DNA of 64,000 bases, taken from NCBI GenBank assembly GCA_019420905.1, contig JAHZGH010000001.1, positions 186,001-250,000 of the forward strand, given 5' to 3'. Below the pieces are notes generated by a model, which had not been told where the DNA came from, searched no databases, and was given only the letters and a program-made list of their open reading frames with translations. The stretch is from Succinivibrionaceae bacterium. GTDB lineage: Bacteria > Pseudomonadota > Gammaproteobacteria > Enterobacterales > Succinivibrionaceae. The translations under genes and the position numbers were made by a program. This document shows positions 9,637 to 19,100 of the stretch, piece after piece; within the stretch, counting starts at the first letter, position 1, and every line of letters starts with the position of its first letter.

Positions 9637-10686
9637 ATGAGAATTGCCGTAGCATGCAATGGACTGCAAGCCTCTGGGGGAATGGAACGCTATACTTTGG
9701 ATTTAATCGGTGAGCTTATAAAGCGTGGCCATGAAATTTGCGTCTATACAAAGAAGCTTGATAATAGCTTAGATGTTTTAAAATACATTGAAGTTAAGGT
9801 TAATAAATGTTCTTTGGTACCACATAAATTGCGAGATTTCTTTTTTTCAAATTATTTGAAAAGGGAGTTTGCTAAGGAACATTATGATTTAACTTTAGGC
9901 TGCTGCCGTAATGATGCTTGCGATGTAGTTTTATGCGGCGGAACTCATAAGGGCTTTGTTAGGGCAGTAAAGGGACAAGCTAAATTTTTTGATAAGCTAT
10001 GGTTTAAGCTTGAAGAGAGCGAATTTCTAAATGCTAAAATCTGTGTAGCTCATTCTCATTTGATAGCTTCTGAGATAGAAAATCTTTATGGCATTGATAA
10101 AAATAAGATTAAGATTATTTATCCTCCGACCTCAAGTGCAAAATTTTCAGATTGCTCTGAAGAGGAAAAAATTCGTTTTAGAAAGCGGTTTAATTTGCCA
10201 GAAGATAAGATCTTATTTTTATTTCCAAGTTCATCGCATTATCGAAAAGGCTATCCTCTGCTAAAGAAGGTTTTTTCTCAGCTTAAGCTTAATTGTCAAT
10301 TAGTAGTAGCAGGAAGGCCTTTAGATAAAAGCTCAGATAATGTTATTTATGCAGGATATATTAAGGATATTGAGAATCTTTATAAAGCCTGTGATTATGC
10401 TATTCTAGCTTCTCTCTATGAGCCTTTTGGCTTAGTTGGAATTGAAAGCACTCTTTGCGGCAGAGCTTGTGTGCTAGCAGAAAACATCGGCTGCTGTGAG
10501 GTTTTATCAGCGCCGGCACTGCAAAAATTCAGAGCCAATGATGCTGCAGATCTTAAAGCTTTAATTGAAAGCTTAGTCTTAAATCCTATACAGCTTCAGA
10601 AACCTTATACTCAATATCTTTTGAAGGATTTATCTATCAGTGCTCATGTAGATGCTCTGCTGCAAAATTTGTCGGCTGCATCTTAG
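9637..10686 (+). CDS. Glycosyltransferase family 4 (WaaG-like)
   Basis: A 349-residue GT-B fold retaining glycosyltransferase. The N-terminus carries the glycine-rich acceptor loop (NGLQASGGMERYTLDL). The C-terminal half has the GT4 E-x7-E motif, EPFGLVGIE, that contacts the nucleotide sugar. Overall resemblance is to LPS-core glucosyltransferases such as WaaG, but the donor is unproven. It is the last gene of a three-gene glycosyltransferase operon; a terminator-like hairpin starts right at its stop. Confidence 0.87.
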   Translation: MRIAVACNGLQASGGMERYTLDLIGELIKRGHEICVYTKKLDNSLDVLKYIEVKVNKCSLVPHKLRDFFFSNYLKREFAKEHYDLTLGCCRNDACDVVLCGGTHKGFVRAVKGQAKFFDKLWFKLEESEFLNAKICVAHSHLIASEIENLYGIDKNKIKIIYPPTSSAKFSDCSEEEKIRFRKRFNLPEDKILFLFPSSSHYRKGYPLLKKVFSQLKLNCQLVVAGRPLDKSSDNVIYAGYIKDIENLYKACDYAILASLYEPFGLVGIESTLCGRACVLAENIGCCEVLSAPALQKFRANDAADLKALIESLVLNPIQLQKPYTQYLLKDLSISAHVDALLQNLSAAS

Positions 10687-10687
10687 A

Positions 10688-10754
10688 AAAAAGCTCCTAA
10701 ATTTAAGCGGCTATCCTAAACTTAAAGAGGTTAGTGCTTATTTAGGAGTTTTTT
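10688..10754 (+). terminator. Long hairpin ending in T6 directly before the next start codon
   Basis: Arms 10688-10702 and 10740-10754 pair over 15 bp with one G-U, enclosing 37 bases that can fold further. The descending arm contains AGGAG, the ribosome-binding site of the ATG at 10755, and ends in T6. It looks like an intrinsic terminator for the glycosyltransferase operon that also masks the downstream ribosome-binding site. Confidence 0.72.
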
Positions 10755-11327
10755 ATGAAAAAATGGCTTTTATCTGCAGCTCTTTTGTTTACAGCTCTGT
10801 TAATTACCCAAAGCGGTTGCGTAAGCAATGTACAGACAGAGCCCCAGAAAACGAAATCATTAGTAGCGTATTTTTCTTATTCAGGAACAACAGCTGTTTT
10901 CGCTCAAGATATTGCTAAGCTTACCTCAAGTGATCTTTATCGGATTGAAGCTGAGGTACCATATTCACAAGAAGATATAGACGTTAAAAATCCAAATTCT
11001 AGAGTGTCGTTAGAGCAAGCAGATGATAAAGCTCGACCTGCCATAGCCAAACCTTTAGCAAATCTAGATGATTATCAGATTATTTATTTGGGCTACCCAA
11101 TTTGGCTGTCTAAAGCTCCTAAGCTAATTTATAGCTTTGTGGAAAAATATGATTTGAAGGGAAAGACTATTATTCCTTTTTGCACTTCACATCTAAGCGG
11201 TATAGGAGAGAGTGCTGATATGTTAGAGGCTATAGCTCCTGAAGCAGTCTGGAAACAGGGACATGGATTTACAGCAGATGATGTCGAGCGTGATGTAAAA
11301 GTTTTTTTAGAAAATTTGAAGCTTTAA
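10755..11327 (+). CDS. Exported flavodoxin-like protein, probable lipoprotein
   Basis: A 190-residue protein. Residues 1-21 form a signal peptide (MKKWLL, hydrophobic core) ending at Cys22 in TQSGC, a poor match to the lipobox because position -3 is Gln. The remainder is a flavodoxin fold: FMN phosphate loop YFSYSGTT, aromatic loop YLGYPIWLSKAPK, and FCTSHLSGIGES near the isoalloxazine site (flavodoxin_4 type). An exported flavodoxin suggests a periplasmic or membrane-anchored electron-transfer or quinone-reduction role, but no partner is adjacent. ATG lies 6 bases behind AGGAG inside the hairpin arm. Confidence 0.85.
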   Translation: MKKWLLSAALLFTALLITQSGCVSNVQTEPQKTKSLVAYFSYSGTTAVFAQDIAKLTSSDLYRIEAEVPYSQEDIDVKNPNSRVSLEQADDKARPAIAKPLANLDDYQIIYLGYPIWLSKAPKLIYSFVEKYDLKGKTIIPFCTSHLSGIGESADMLEAIAPEAVWKQGHGFTADDVERDVKVFLENLKL

Positions 11328-11643
11328 ATTATGTTTTATTTTATGACAGATTATCATAAAGTCATCTCTAAATAATTTACAGTAAATCAAAGGAAGAAGA
11401 TAAAAAAGCATTAAGCATAGATGAAAAATATGCAAGAAAGCTGTACTAAATTTTTAGTTTAATATTTTTTTATTTATATTATTTTTGTATGAAAATTTAG
11501 AATCTGCAGCAGATAGTTCTTTAAAGTAAAATTTTGAGATCTGTATTATTGACAATAGCAATTATGCTTTTAAATAAAAAGGCTGAATTTTCTGTAAATT
11601 CAGCCTTATATTAAGCATAAACCGCTTATATTTTAGAAATTTT
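11328..11643. other. Intergenic region between convergent genes
   Basis: AT-rich, with no credible coding sequence. It holds the terminator at 11576-11607 and, just after the flavodoxin stop, a weak inverted repeat (TTATGA/TCATAA near 11340-11360). Nothing else was recognised. Confidence 0.6.
11570..11607 (-). terminator. Intrinsic terminator of the SDR gene
   Basis: A 12-bp perfect stem (11579-11590 with 11596-11607), 5-base loop. Read on the minus strand it ends in a T-rich tract, 37 bases after the stop at 11644. Confidence 0.88.
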
Positions 11644-12402
11644 TTACATCAAAGCAGCTAAGATACCGCCGTCAACAGCGATTTCCTGACCAGTAATGAA
11701 GTCAGCGCCGTGAGATGCAAAGAACAGAGCAGCATGAGCAACCTCAGAAGGCTTGCCCCAGCGAGCGGCAGGGGTACGAGCAATGATCTTGGCATTAAAC
11801 TCTTTATCAGCAATTAACGGAGCGTTCATCTCAGTCTCGATATAGCCAGGGATGATGGAGTTAGCTTGGATGTTGTACTTAGCCCACTCAACAGCAATAG
11901 CCTTAGTGAACATCTTTACGCCACCCTTAGAGGCTACGTACGGGCTGATGGTAGGACGAGCAACCTCAGACATTAAGGAAGCGATGTTGATGATCTTGCC
12001 GCCACCTTTCTGCTTCATTCCTTCAAAGCAGCCTTTAGCTAAGAGGTAGGTACCGGTTAAGTTAATGCCGATAACTTTAGACCAGGTTTCAAGAGGCATC
12101 TCCTCAAGAGGACCACGAAGGTTAACACCAGCACAGTTTACTAAGACGTCAACAATTGCACCGTCAGCCTTAATGCGAGCTAAAGCGTCGTTAACAGAGG
12201 TCTCAGAACTTACATCGCAAGGAAGAGCGTGAACACGGTTCTCATTCTTTACATCGATCTCTTTTGCCGCAACACCTAATTGCTCTGCGTTACGAGCCAT
12301 AATATAGATATTTGCACCCTCACTGTAGAATAATTCTGCAATGGCGCGACCAATACCACGGCTACCACCGGAAATTAAAGCTGTTTTACCGGAAAGAATC
12401 AT
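11644..12402 (-). CDS. SDR oxidoreductase, gluconate 5-dehydrogenase-like
   Basis: A 252-residue classical short-chain dehydrogenase. The NAD(P) motif is SGGSRGIGRA, NCAG follows, and the catalytic Ser-Tyr-Lys lies in IASLMSE and YVASKGG. The segment TPAARWGKPSEV and the VDGGILAAL C-terminus resemble gluconate 5-dehydrogenase (IdnO), which interconverts gluconate and 5-ketogluconate; 3-ketoacyl reductases are the alternative. The open frame extends to 12471, but only the ATG at 12402 has a ribosome-binding site (GGAG, 8 bases away) and gives the normal N-terminus. It stands alone. LacI-type palindromes lie upstream at 12729-12755. Confidence 0.87.
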   Translation of the reverse strand: MILSGKTALISGGSRGIGRAIAELFYSEGANIYIMARNAEQLGVAAKEIDVKNENRVHALPCDVSSETSVNDALARIKADGAIVDVLVNCAGVNLRGPLEEMPLETWSKVIGINLTGTYLLAKGCFEGMKQKGGGKIINIASLMSEVARPTISPYVASKGGVKMFTKAIAVEWAKYNIQANSIIPGYIETEMNAPLIADKEFNAKIIARTPAARWGKPSEVAHAALFFASHGADFITGQEIAVDGGILAALM

Positions 12403-12728
12403 CTTAATAACTCCAAATAAAAAATAAATAATCAGACTGTTAGTCTGCGCTTTAAGATTATAGATAATCATAAGCGACTTGTAATATTAAACCAAAAAAT
12501 AAAAACATAAGATGTGCGTTAGTTCAAATTATTGAAAACAGATCAGATCTTTTAAAAAATTTTTTTATTTAAAATTTTTTGAGACAAATGGAGGGGTATT
12601 AAGAATAATTTTATTAAAAAACAATAAGTTCCTTTAAATTTTAATTACATACAAGATCCGCATTATTTCTTAAATAATGAAAGAAATTTTTGTTTAATAG
12701 ATCAGATGACTTTATTATTTTTAATAAA

Positions 12729-12755
12729 TTAAACGTTTAAATGTTATGCATAACA
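12729..12755. promoter_or_regulatory. Two adjacent palindromes, candidate LacI-family operators
   Basis: TTAAACGTTTAA (12729-12740) and TGTTATGCATAACA (12742-12755) are both perfect palindromes. The first has the CG-centred core common to LacI-family sites. The second has TGTTA/TAACA half-sites spaced as in gluconate (GntR/IdnR) operators, which fits the gluconate-dehydrogenase-like gene downstream. Binding is inferred. Confidence 0.45.
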
Positions 12756-12842
12756 AAATAAACAAGAAATATAAGTTTGTATTTAAAATTATAGAAGGCA
12801 AGAGGGTTTTTATATTTGAAGAGCTTACGCTTTGGCATGGAT

Positions 12843-12878
12843 AAAATAAAATCCCCTAATAATTTCTTATTAGGGGAT
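12843..12878 (-). terminator. Intrinsic terminator of gdhA
   Basis: A 12-bp perfect stem (12851-12862 with 12867-12878), 4-base loop, T-rich on the minus strand, just past the gdhA stop. Confidence 0.9.
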
Positions 12879-12900
12879 ATTGAATTTATAACTTATTTAA

Positions 12901-14253
12901 TTAGATAACGCCTTGAGCAATCATGGCATCAGCAACCTTGCGGAAGCCGGCGATGTTAGCGCCTAATACTAAATTACCCTCAACGCCGAATTCACGAGCA
13001 GTAGAAGCTGCATTATCGTAGAGGTTAGTCATAATATTGTGCAGCTTGCTGTCAACCTCTTCGAAGGTCCAGGCAGTCATACCGGCATTCTGTTCCATCT
13101 CTAACTGAGAAGTTGCAACACCGCCAGCATTAGCAGCCTTAGCAGGACCATAGCAGATGCCAGCCTTTAAGAACTGGTTGATAGCACCTAAGGTAGAAGG
13201 CATATTTGCACCTTCAGCAACAACCTTGCAGCCATTTGCCAATAAGGTCTTAGCGTCTTCCTCAAATACTTCATTTTGAGTTGCGCACGGGAAGGCTGCA
13301 TCGACAGGGTAGGTCCAAACCTGATGCTTGCCCTCAGGATATTTTTCAACAGGAGTATATTGAGCAGTAGCAACCAATTCAGCATAACGAGTGAGGGAGG
13401 CACGCTCAACTTCCTTAACTTGCTTTAAGATATCAATCTTGATGCCATTCGGATCATAGATGGTACCGCGAGAATCAGAAACGGTTACTGGGGTTGCACC
13501 TAACTCATAGAGCTTCTCACAGCAGTAGATTGCAACATTGCCGGCACCAGAGACAGCACACTTCTTGCCCTTTAAGCTGTCGCCCTTATCCTTTAGCATA
13601 GCATCAGTAAAGTAAACAACGCCATAGCCAGTAGCTTCAGTGCGGGCTAAGGAACCACCATAGGATAAGCCCTTGCCAGTTAAGATACCCTCATAACGAG
13701 TGGTTAAACGCTTGTATGCTCCATACATATAACCGATCTCACGGCCGCCGGTACCGATATCTCCTGCCGGAACGTCAATGGTAGGGCCGATATAGCGATA
13801 TAACTGCAGCATGAAAGCCTGGCAGAAACGCATAACTTCATTGTCTGACTTTCCTTTAGGATCAAAGTCAGCACCACCCTTAGCTCCGCCAATAGGAGTA
13901 CCGGTTAAGGAGTTCTTTAAGATCTGCTCTAAACCTAAGAATTTTAAAATACCCTCATTTACAGTAGGGTGTAAACGGATGCCGCCCTTGTAAGGTCCGA
14001 TAGCAGAGTTAAACTGGACGCGATAGCCTCTATTAACCTGAACTTCACCCTTATCGTCAACCCACTCAACGCGGAAGCTGATAGTTCTTTCAGGCTCAGT
14101 CATACGCTCTAAAATCTTGAGCTGCTCGTACTTAGGATTAGTATCGAGGCACGGCTGTAAAGTGGTTAGGATTTCCTCAGCGGCCTGAAGGAATTCTGGC
14201 TGATAAGGATAACGAGCTTTAAGAGAGCTTAGGACTTTCTCTGAATAAGACAT
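12901..14253 (-). CDS. gdhA: NADP-type glutamate dehydrogenase
   Basis: Reductive amination of 2-oxoglutarate with ammonium and NADPH. The 450-residue protein has the hexameric class I signature, with the catalytic-lysine segment PIGGAKGGADFDPKGKSDNE, GTGGREIGYMYG, and the Rossmann motif CAVSGAGNVAIYC. Length equals E. coli GdhA within a few residues. ATG follows a GGAG 7 bases away. It is the last gene of the minus-strand series glnA-gltB-gltD-gdhA, but separate terminators and a 400-base upstream gap indicate its own promoter. Confidence 0.97.
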   Translation of the reverse strand: MSYSEKVLSSLKARYPYQPEFLQAAEEILTTLQPCLDTNPKYEQLKILERMTEPERTISFRVEWVDDKGEVQVNRGYRVQFNSAIGPYKGGIRLHPTVNEGILKFLGLEQILKNSLTGTPIGGAKGGADFDPKGKSDNEVMRFCQAFMLQLYRYIGPTIDVPAGDIGTGGREIGYMYGAYKRLTTRYEGILTGKGLSYGGSLARTEATGYGVVYFTDAMLKDKGDSLKGKKCAVSGAGNVAIYCCEKLYELGATPVTVSDSRGTIYDPNGIKIDILKQVKEVERASLTRYAELVATAQYTPVEKYPEGKHQVWTYPVDAAFPCATQNEVFEEDAKTLLANGCKVVAEGANMPSTLGAINQFLKAGICYGPAKAANAGGVATSQLEMEQNAGMTAWTFEEVDSKLHNIMTNLYDNAASTAREFGVEGNLVLGANIAGFRKVADAMIAQGVI

Positions 14254-14347
14254 GAAGGGTCTCCTGTTTATAAAAGTTTGCCTGTTGAATTTTTTGTAAA
14301 TTTACAGCGCAAATAATATAACTTCAACTGTATTGCTAAAGATCCCC

Positions 14348-14379
14348 AAAACAGGGCGCTCATAGATCAAAAACAGGGC
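14348..14379. promoter_or_regulatory. Direct repeat pair upstream of gdhA
   Basis: AAAACAGGGC occurs at 14348-14357 and again at 14370-14379, 22 bp apart start to start, i.e. about two helical turns. This is just upstream of the weak gdhA promoter candidate, where an activator would bind. The regulator is unknown. Confidence 0.45.
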
Positions 14380-14607
14380 ATAAATTTTTTTATTGTTACT
14401 CTGAGAATTAGCTTTTATTAAGAATTTTTAACTTATTGTTTATTTTGTAATAAATTTAGGCTTTAAGGTGTTTTATGCTAGGGAAAGCAGTGTCATTTTT
14501 GGTGCTTTTTTTCAAAAATAGAGCTTAATTTAGGGAAAAATAGTTTTTTTTATTTATGTTAATGATCAAATTTAAAGCATAAAAAATACGAAAAAATATT
14601 TTCCTTG

Positions 14608-14637
14608 CAAAAAAAAGCCTCCGTTTGTGACGGAGGC
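14608..14637 (-). terminator. Intrinsic terminator of gltBD
   Basis: An 8-bp GC-rich perfect stem (14617-14624 with 14630-14637), 5-base loop. On the minus strand it is followed by T8. It lies 23 bases past the gltD stop. Confidence 0.92.
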
Positions 14638-14660
14638 AAAATACCAACAGGCAATTGTGG

Positions 14661-16115
14661 TTAATTTTGAGACATTAGATATTTATGAACACTCTTAGCA
14701 CATTCACGCCCCTCAGCAATTGCGTAAACTACTAAAGACTGGCCTTTGCGGCCATCCCCTGAAGCAAAAACTTTAGGGTTTGAAGTGCAGTAAGCACTAT
14801 CTCCTGAATTCGGAGCCTGAATATTACCGCGCTTATCAGTTTCTACATTAAATTCTTTAGCTAAGTTAGCACAAGGATGAGCATATCCCATGGCAATTAA
14901 GACTACATCCACATCGAGAGTGCTTTCAGTTCCGGCAATACCGTCAAAATGCCGGCCTTCCCCCCACTTAACTTTTTGCAATTTTAAGCTTTGAACCTTG
15001 TCTTTTCCTTCAAAAGATAAAGTATTTGTTGCAAATAGACGGGTACATCCTTCCTCTTGTGAGGTTGATGTACGCTTAATCTTACGCCAGTCAGGCCATA
15101 CTAAAGACAGATCGACGCTTTCAGGAAGCTCCTCATGATAATCGATTTGAATAACTGATAGAGCTCCTTTTCTAATTGCAGTGCCAATGCAGTCAGATGC
15201 TGTTTCACCGCCTCCTATAACGGCTACGCGCTTGCCCTTGACGCTGATAGGGTTTTCTCCATCACCATTATTCTCACGATTTTGCGCAATTAAGAATTCT
15301 AAGGCAAAATAGATATTTTTGAGTTTGCGTCCAGGGATCTTTAGATCACGAGGGGCCTCAGATCCTGGAGCTAAAACTACAGCATCATAGCTGTTTAAAA
15401 TCTCAGAGCCTTTGATTTCTTCTAAGGCATCGCAGTGCACTCCATTATCTAAGTCTTTTTTAGAGCCGACAATTGTCGAGGTTTTAAAGCTAATTCCTTC
15501 AAGCTCTAATTGAGAAATGCGTCTGTCTAAAATTCCCTTTTCTAATTTAAAGTCAGGGATGCCGTAGCGTAATAAGCCGCCGGCCTTTTTATTCTTTTCA
15601 TAAATAGTTACATTATGGCCTAAGCGATTGAGATTTTGAGCACAAGCTAAAGCCGCAGGACCTGATCCTACAATCGCTACGCGTTTATTAGTGCGACGAT
15701 TGCCTTTAATGGCTTTCACATAGCCATGAGAAAAGGCGTATTCGGCAATTTTTTTCTCGATAGATTTTATGCCTACAGGCTGTCTGTGAATGCCTAAGGT
15801 ACATCCTTCTTCGCATAGGCCAGGACAGATCCTGCCTGTGATTTCTGGGAAGTTATTTGTAGAGGCAAGTACGTTATAGGCCTTTTGCATTTGGTCTTCG
15901 CAGACAAATTCGTTAAAATCTGGGCTGTCGTTGTGCAGAGGGCATTTATGCATACAAAAAGGAATTCCGCAATCCATACAGCGGCCTGCTTGGATTTTTA
16001 CTTCTTCATCGCTTAAGGTACCGATTAATTCTTTGAAATCATGAATGCGTTCAGCTATTGGTCTGTGAGCAACTTCGATCCTTTGAAATTCAATAAATCC
16101 CTTTAAAAATCCCAT
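14661..16115 (-). CDS. gltD: Glutamate synthase (NADPH) small subunit
   Basis: Takes electrons from NADPH through FAD and iron-sulfur clusters to the large subunit. Of 484 residues, the N-terminal part has the cysteine-rich cluster region (CMDCGIPFCMHKCP, then CPGLCEEGC). The FAD-binding GSGPAALACAQNLNRLGH and the NADPH-binding GGGETASDCIG motifs follow, with a C-terminal ASGDGRKGQSLVVYAI FAD contact. Length is normal (472 in E. coli). It starts one base after the gltB stop, so the two are coupled. Confidence 0.97.
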   Translation of the reverse strand: MGFLKGFIEFQRIEVAHRPIAERIHDFKELIGTLSDEEVKIQAGRCMDCGIPFCMHKCPLHNDSPDFNEFVCEDQMQKAYNVLASTNNFPEITGRICPGLCEEGCTLGIHRQPVGIKSIEKKIAEYAFSHGYVKAIKGNRRTNKRVAIVGSGPAALACAQNLNRLGHNVTIYEKNKKAGGLLRYGIPDFKLEKGILDRRISQLELEGISFKTSTIVGSKKDLDNGVHCDALEEIKGSEILNSYDAVVLAPGSEAPRDLKIPGRKLKNIYFALEFLIAQNRENNGDGENPISVKGKRVAVIGGGETASDCIGTAIRKGALSVIQIDYHEELPESVDLSLVWPDWRKIKRTSTSQEEGCTRLFATNTLSFEGKDKVQSLKLQKVKWGEGRHFDGIAGTESTLDVDVVLIAMGYAHPCANLAKEFNVETDKRGNIQAPNSGDSAYCTSNPKVFASGDGRKGQSLVVYAIAEGRECAKSVHKYLMSQN

Positions 16116-16116
16116 T

Positions 16117-19100
16117 TTAGCGTACCTCCTGCAAAGCTTTTAAGGCATGGTAGTATTCCATGGGGAAGACTTTGACAAATTTTCCTAATTGCTCAGAGAA
16201 ATTATCGAGAATAAATTTGGCAATTTTAGAATCAGTATGCTGATAATGAGCCTCTAAAAGCTGACGAATATTTTCCTCGTCAGACAGGCCCTTATGCAAA
16301 GGCTCAAGAGGATCGGCATTATTTTCATCAACTACATGGGAAACCTTAAAATCGCCTTTGCTTAAGTATTGTTCAAAGCTGTTATCGTTATCGTAGATAT
16401 AAGCCATGCCTCCGGTCATTCCAGCTGCAAAATTACGGCCTGTTTTACCTAAAATAATAACAGTTCCTCCAGTCATATATTCACAGCCGTGATCGCCACA
16501 GCCTTCGCAGACAGCATCAGCTCCTGAATTTCTTACGGCAAATCTTTCTCCTAAGACGCCGCTGAAGCAGCACAGTCCTGATGTAGCACCATAAAGACAA
16601 GTATTGCCGGCAATAATATTTTGCTGAGGATCTCCGTCAAAAGCCTTACTTTGGTGAATAAAAATATGACCGCCAGATAATCCCTTTCCTACATAGTCAT
16701 TAGCCTGACCTAAAAGGTCGATAGTTATACCCTTTTGTAAGAAAGCTCCTAAGCTTTGACCTGCAGTGCCTGCGAGCTTAAAGGTAATTAAATCATCTTT
16801 AAGCTTTTCTTTGCAGGCGGCGACTAAGCCTGAAGAATAGGTGGCAAAAGAACGGTTGATATTGATAATCGGAGTTTCAATAGTAACAGCTTTCTTACTT
16901 GATATAGCTTTTTTTACAGTATCTTCAAAAGCTTTATCTAAAGCTTTATCAATATCATGAATCTGTGCAATTTCATGATGATAGCATTCGTCCTTTAAAG
17001 CAGGATCTTTAAAGAGAATTCTTTCAAAGCTTAAATTGCGAGCTTTTTCAAATTTATCTGTATCAACTTTGGCTAAATATTCTGTATGACCTATCAGATC
17101 TTCAAATTTTCTGACGCCTAAAGAGGCCATGATTTCACGTACTTCGCGAGCTACAAAGTGGAAATAGTTCTCTAATTGCTCTGGCGTTCCGACAAATTGA
17201 CGTCTTAAATCAGGATCCTGAGTAGCAATACCGGCAGGGCAAGTATTCTTTTGGCATTTACGCATGATAGTACAGCCCATGCATACTAAAGGCGCAGTGC
17301 CAAAGCCAAATTCATCAGCACCTAAGAGTGCACCAATTACAACGTCTCGTCCTGTTTTAATTTGACCATCAACTTGCAAAATTACGCGAGAGCGTAACTT
17401 GTTCATAACTAAGGTTTGCTGAACATCAGCTAGGCCGATTTCCCAAGCTGATCCTGCATGTTTGATTGAAGATGCTGGTGCAGCTCCTGTACCGCCGTCA
17501 TGTCCAGAGATTACGATATGATCTGCTTTACATTTTGCTACGCCAGCTGCAACTGTTCCTATGCCTACTTCAGATACCAATTTAACTGAGATATTGGCAT
17601 GAGTATTAGCAAGCTTTAAATCATAGATTAGCTGTGCTAAATCCTCAATTGAGTAAATATCGTGATGCGGAGGAGGAGAAATTAAACCGATGCCAGGTAA
17701 AGAGTGGCGCAATTTACCTATATATGCGGAAACCTTGTGTCCTGGCAATTGTCCTCCTTCACCAGGCTTTGCTCCTTGAGCTAATTTAATCTGAATTAAG
17801 TCAGCTCCGCTTAAGTATGAAGTGGTAACGCCAAAACGACCTGAAGCTACTTGACGAGTGCGTGATTTTAGGCTGTCTCCCTTATGTAGAGGCAAGTCAA
17901 TTAAGATATCATCGCCTAATATTTCTTTAGTTGAGGTGTCTTTGGCAATAACAGCATCACGGCGAGGATCTTCACCGCCTTCACCAGAGTTAGACATGGC
18001 CCCTAAGCGATTCATGGCAATCGCCATAGTTGTGTGAGCCTCAGTTGAAATAGCTCCCATAGACATGGCAGAACAGGCAAAGCGCTTGATAATGCTGTCT
18101 TCGCTTTCAACTTCATCAATAGGGACAGCGCCTTGCGATTTAAATTTAAATAAACCGCGTATAGTCATAAGACGCTTGCTTTGGTCGTTGATGATATTGG
18201 CATATTTTTGATATTCCTGATAGTCATCAGCACGAACGGCTCTTTGCAGGCTTACTACGGCATCAGGAGTCCACATGTGTTCTTCAGCGCCATATCGCCA
18301 ATTTAGATCTCCTCCGTCAGACAAGCTTGGATCGGATAAATTTAGTTTATCAAAGGCCATCTTATGGATCTTTACGGCTTCATTGGCGATATCAAAAAGT
18401 CCAACACCTTCAATAGGACTTGGGGTATTTGTGAAGTATTTATCTACAAATTCAGAAGATAGGCCCACAGCTTCGAAAATCTGAGCACCAATGTATGACA
18501 TATAGGTGCAAATACCCATTTTAGCCATAGTTTTATAAAGGCCTTTATCGATAGCATGAATATAGTTATCGACATATTTTTGAGCAGCTTGAGCATTATC
18601 GGCAAAAGCTTCAACAACCTTTAAGGCTACATAAGGATGAATGGCTTCAGCACCATAACCGCCCAAGAGAGCAAATTGATGGACAGTACGTGCAGAACCA
18701 GTTTCAACAACTAAGCCGGTAGAGGTTCTCAAGCCATGCTCAACTAAGCACAGATGTACGGCAGAGGTAGCTAAGAGAGCAGGAATGGCCAGATGATCGG
18801 CGCTTACGTTGCGATCGGAGAGAATTAATATATTATGTCCAGTCTTTACAGCATCTACAGCAGCAGCTCTAATTGATGCTAATCGAGCTTCAATACCGTC
18901 TTTACCCCAAGATAGAGGGTAGGTAATATCCAGTTCTTTAGATCTGAATTTATTTCCGGTATAGGAGGAAATATTACGGATCTTCTCCATCTCCTGAGCA
19001 TTTAAAATAGGCTGATCAACCTCAAGACGAACAGGAGGATTATTATCCATAATATTTAGTAAGTCAGGACGAGGACCGACAAATGAGACTAAAGAGGTTA

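Larger units (their letters stand above)
12403..12900. other. AT-rich upstream region of the SDR gene
   Basis: About 500 bases without a gene, between gdhA (whose terminator is at its right end) and the SDR start. It contains two adjacent palindromes (12729-12755) described separately. No small gene or RNA was recognised. Confidence 0.6.
14254..14660. other. gdhA upstream region
   Basis: AT-rich gap between gltD and gdhA. It contains the gltD terminator at its right end, a pair of direct repeats (14348-14379), and, closer to gdhA, a TATATT-like -10 candidate on the minus strand (14315-14320) without a good -35. No gene seen. Confidence 0.6.

Noticed and set aside
10652..10918. An 88-residue frame overlapping the glycosyltransferase end and the flavodoxin start
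   Set aside because: It overlaps two well-supported genes in another frame and translates the hairpin region; no recognisable domain.
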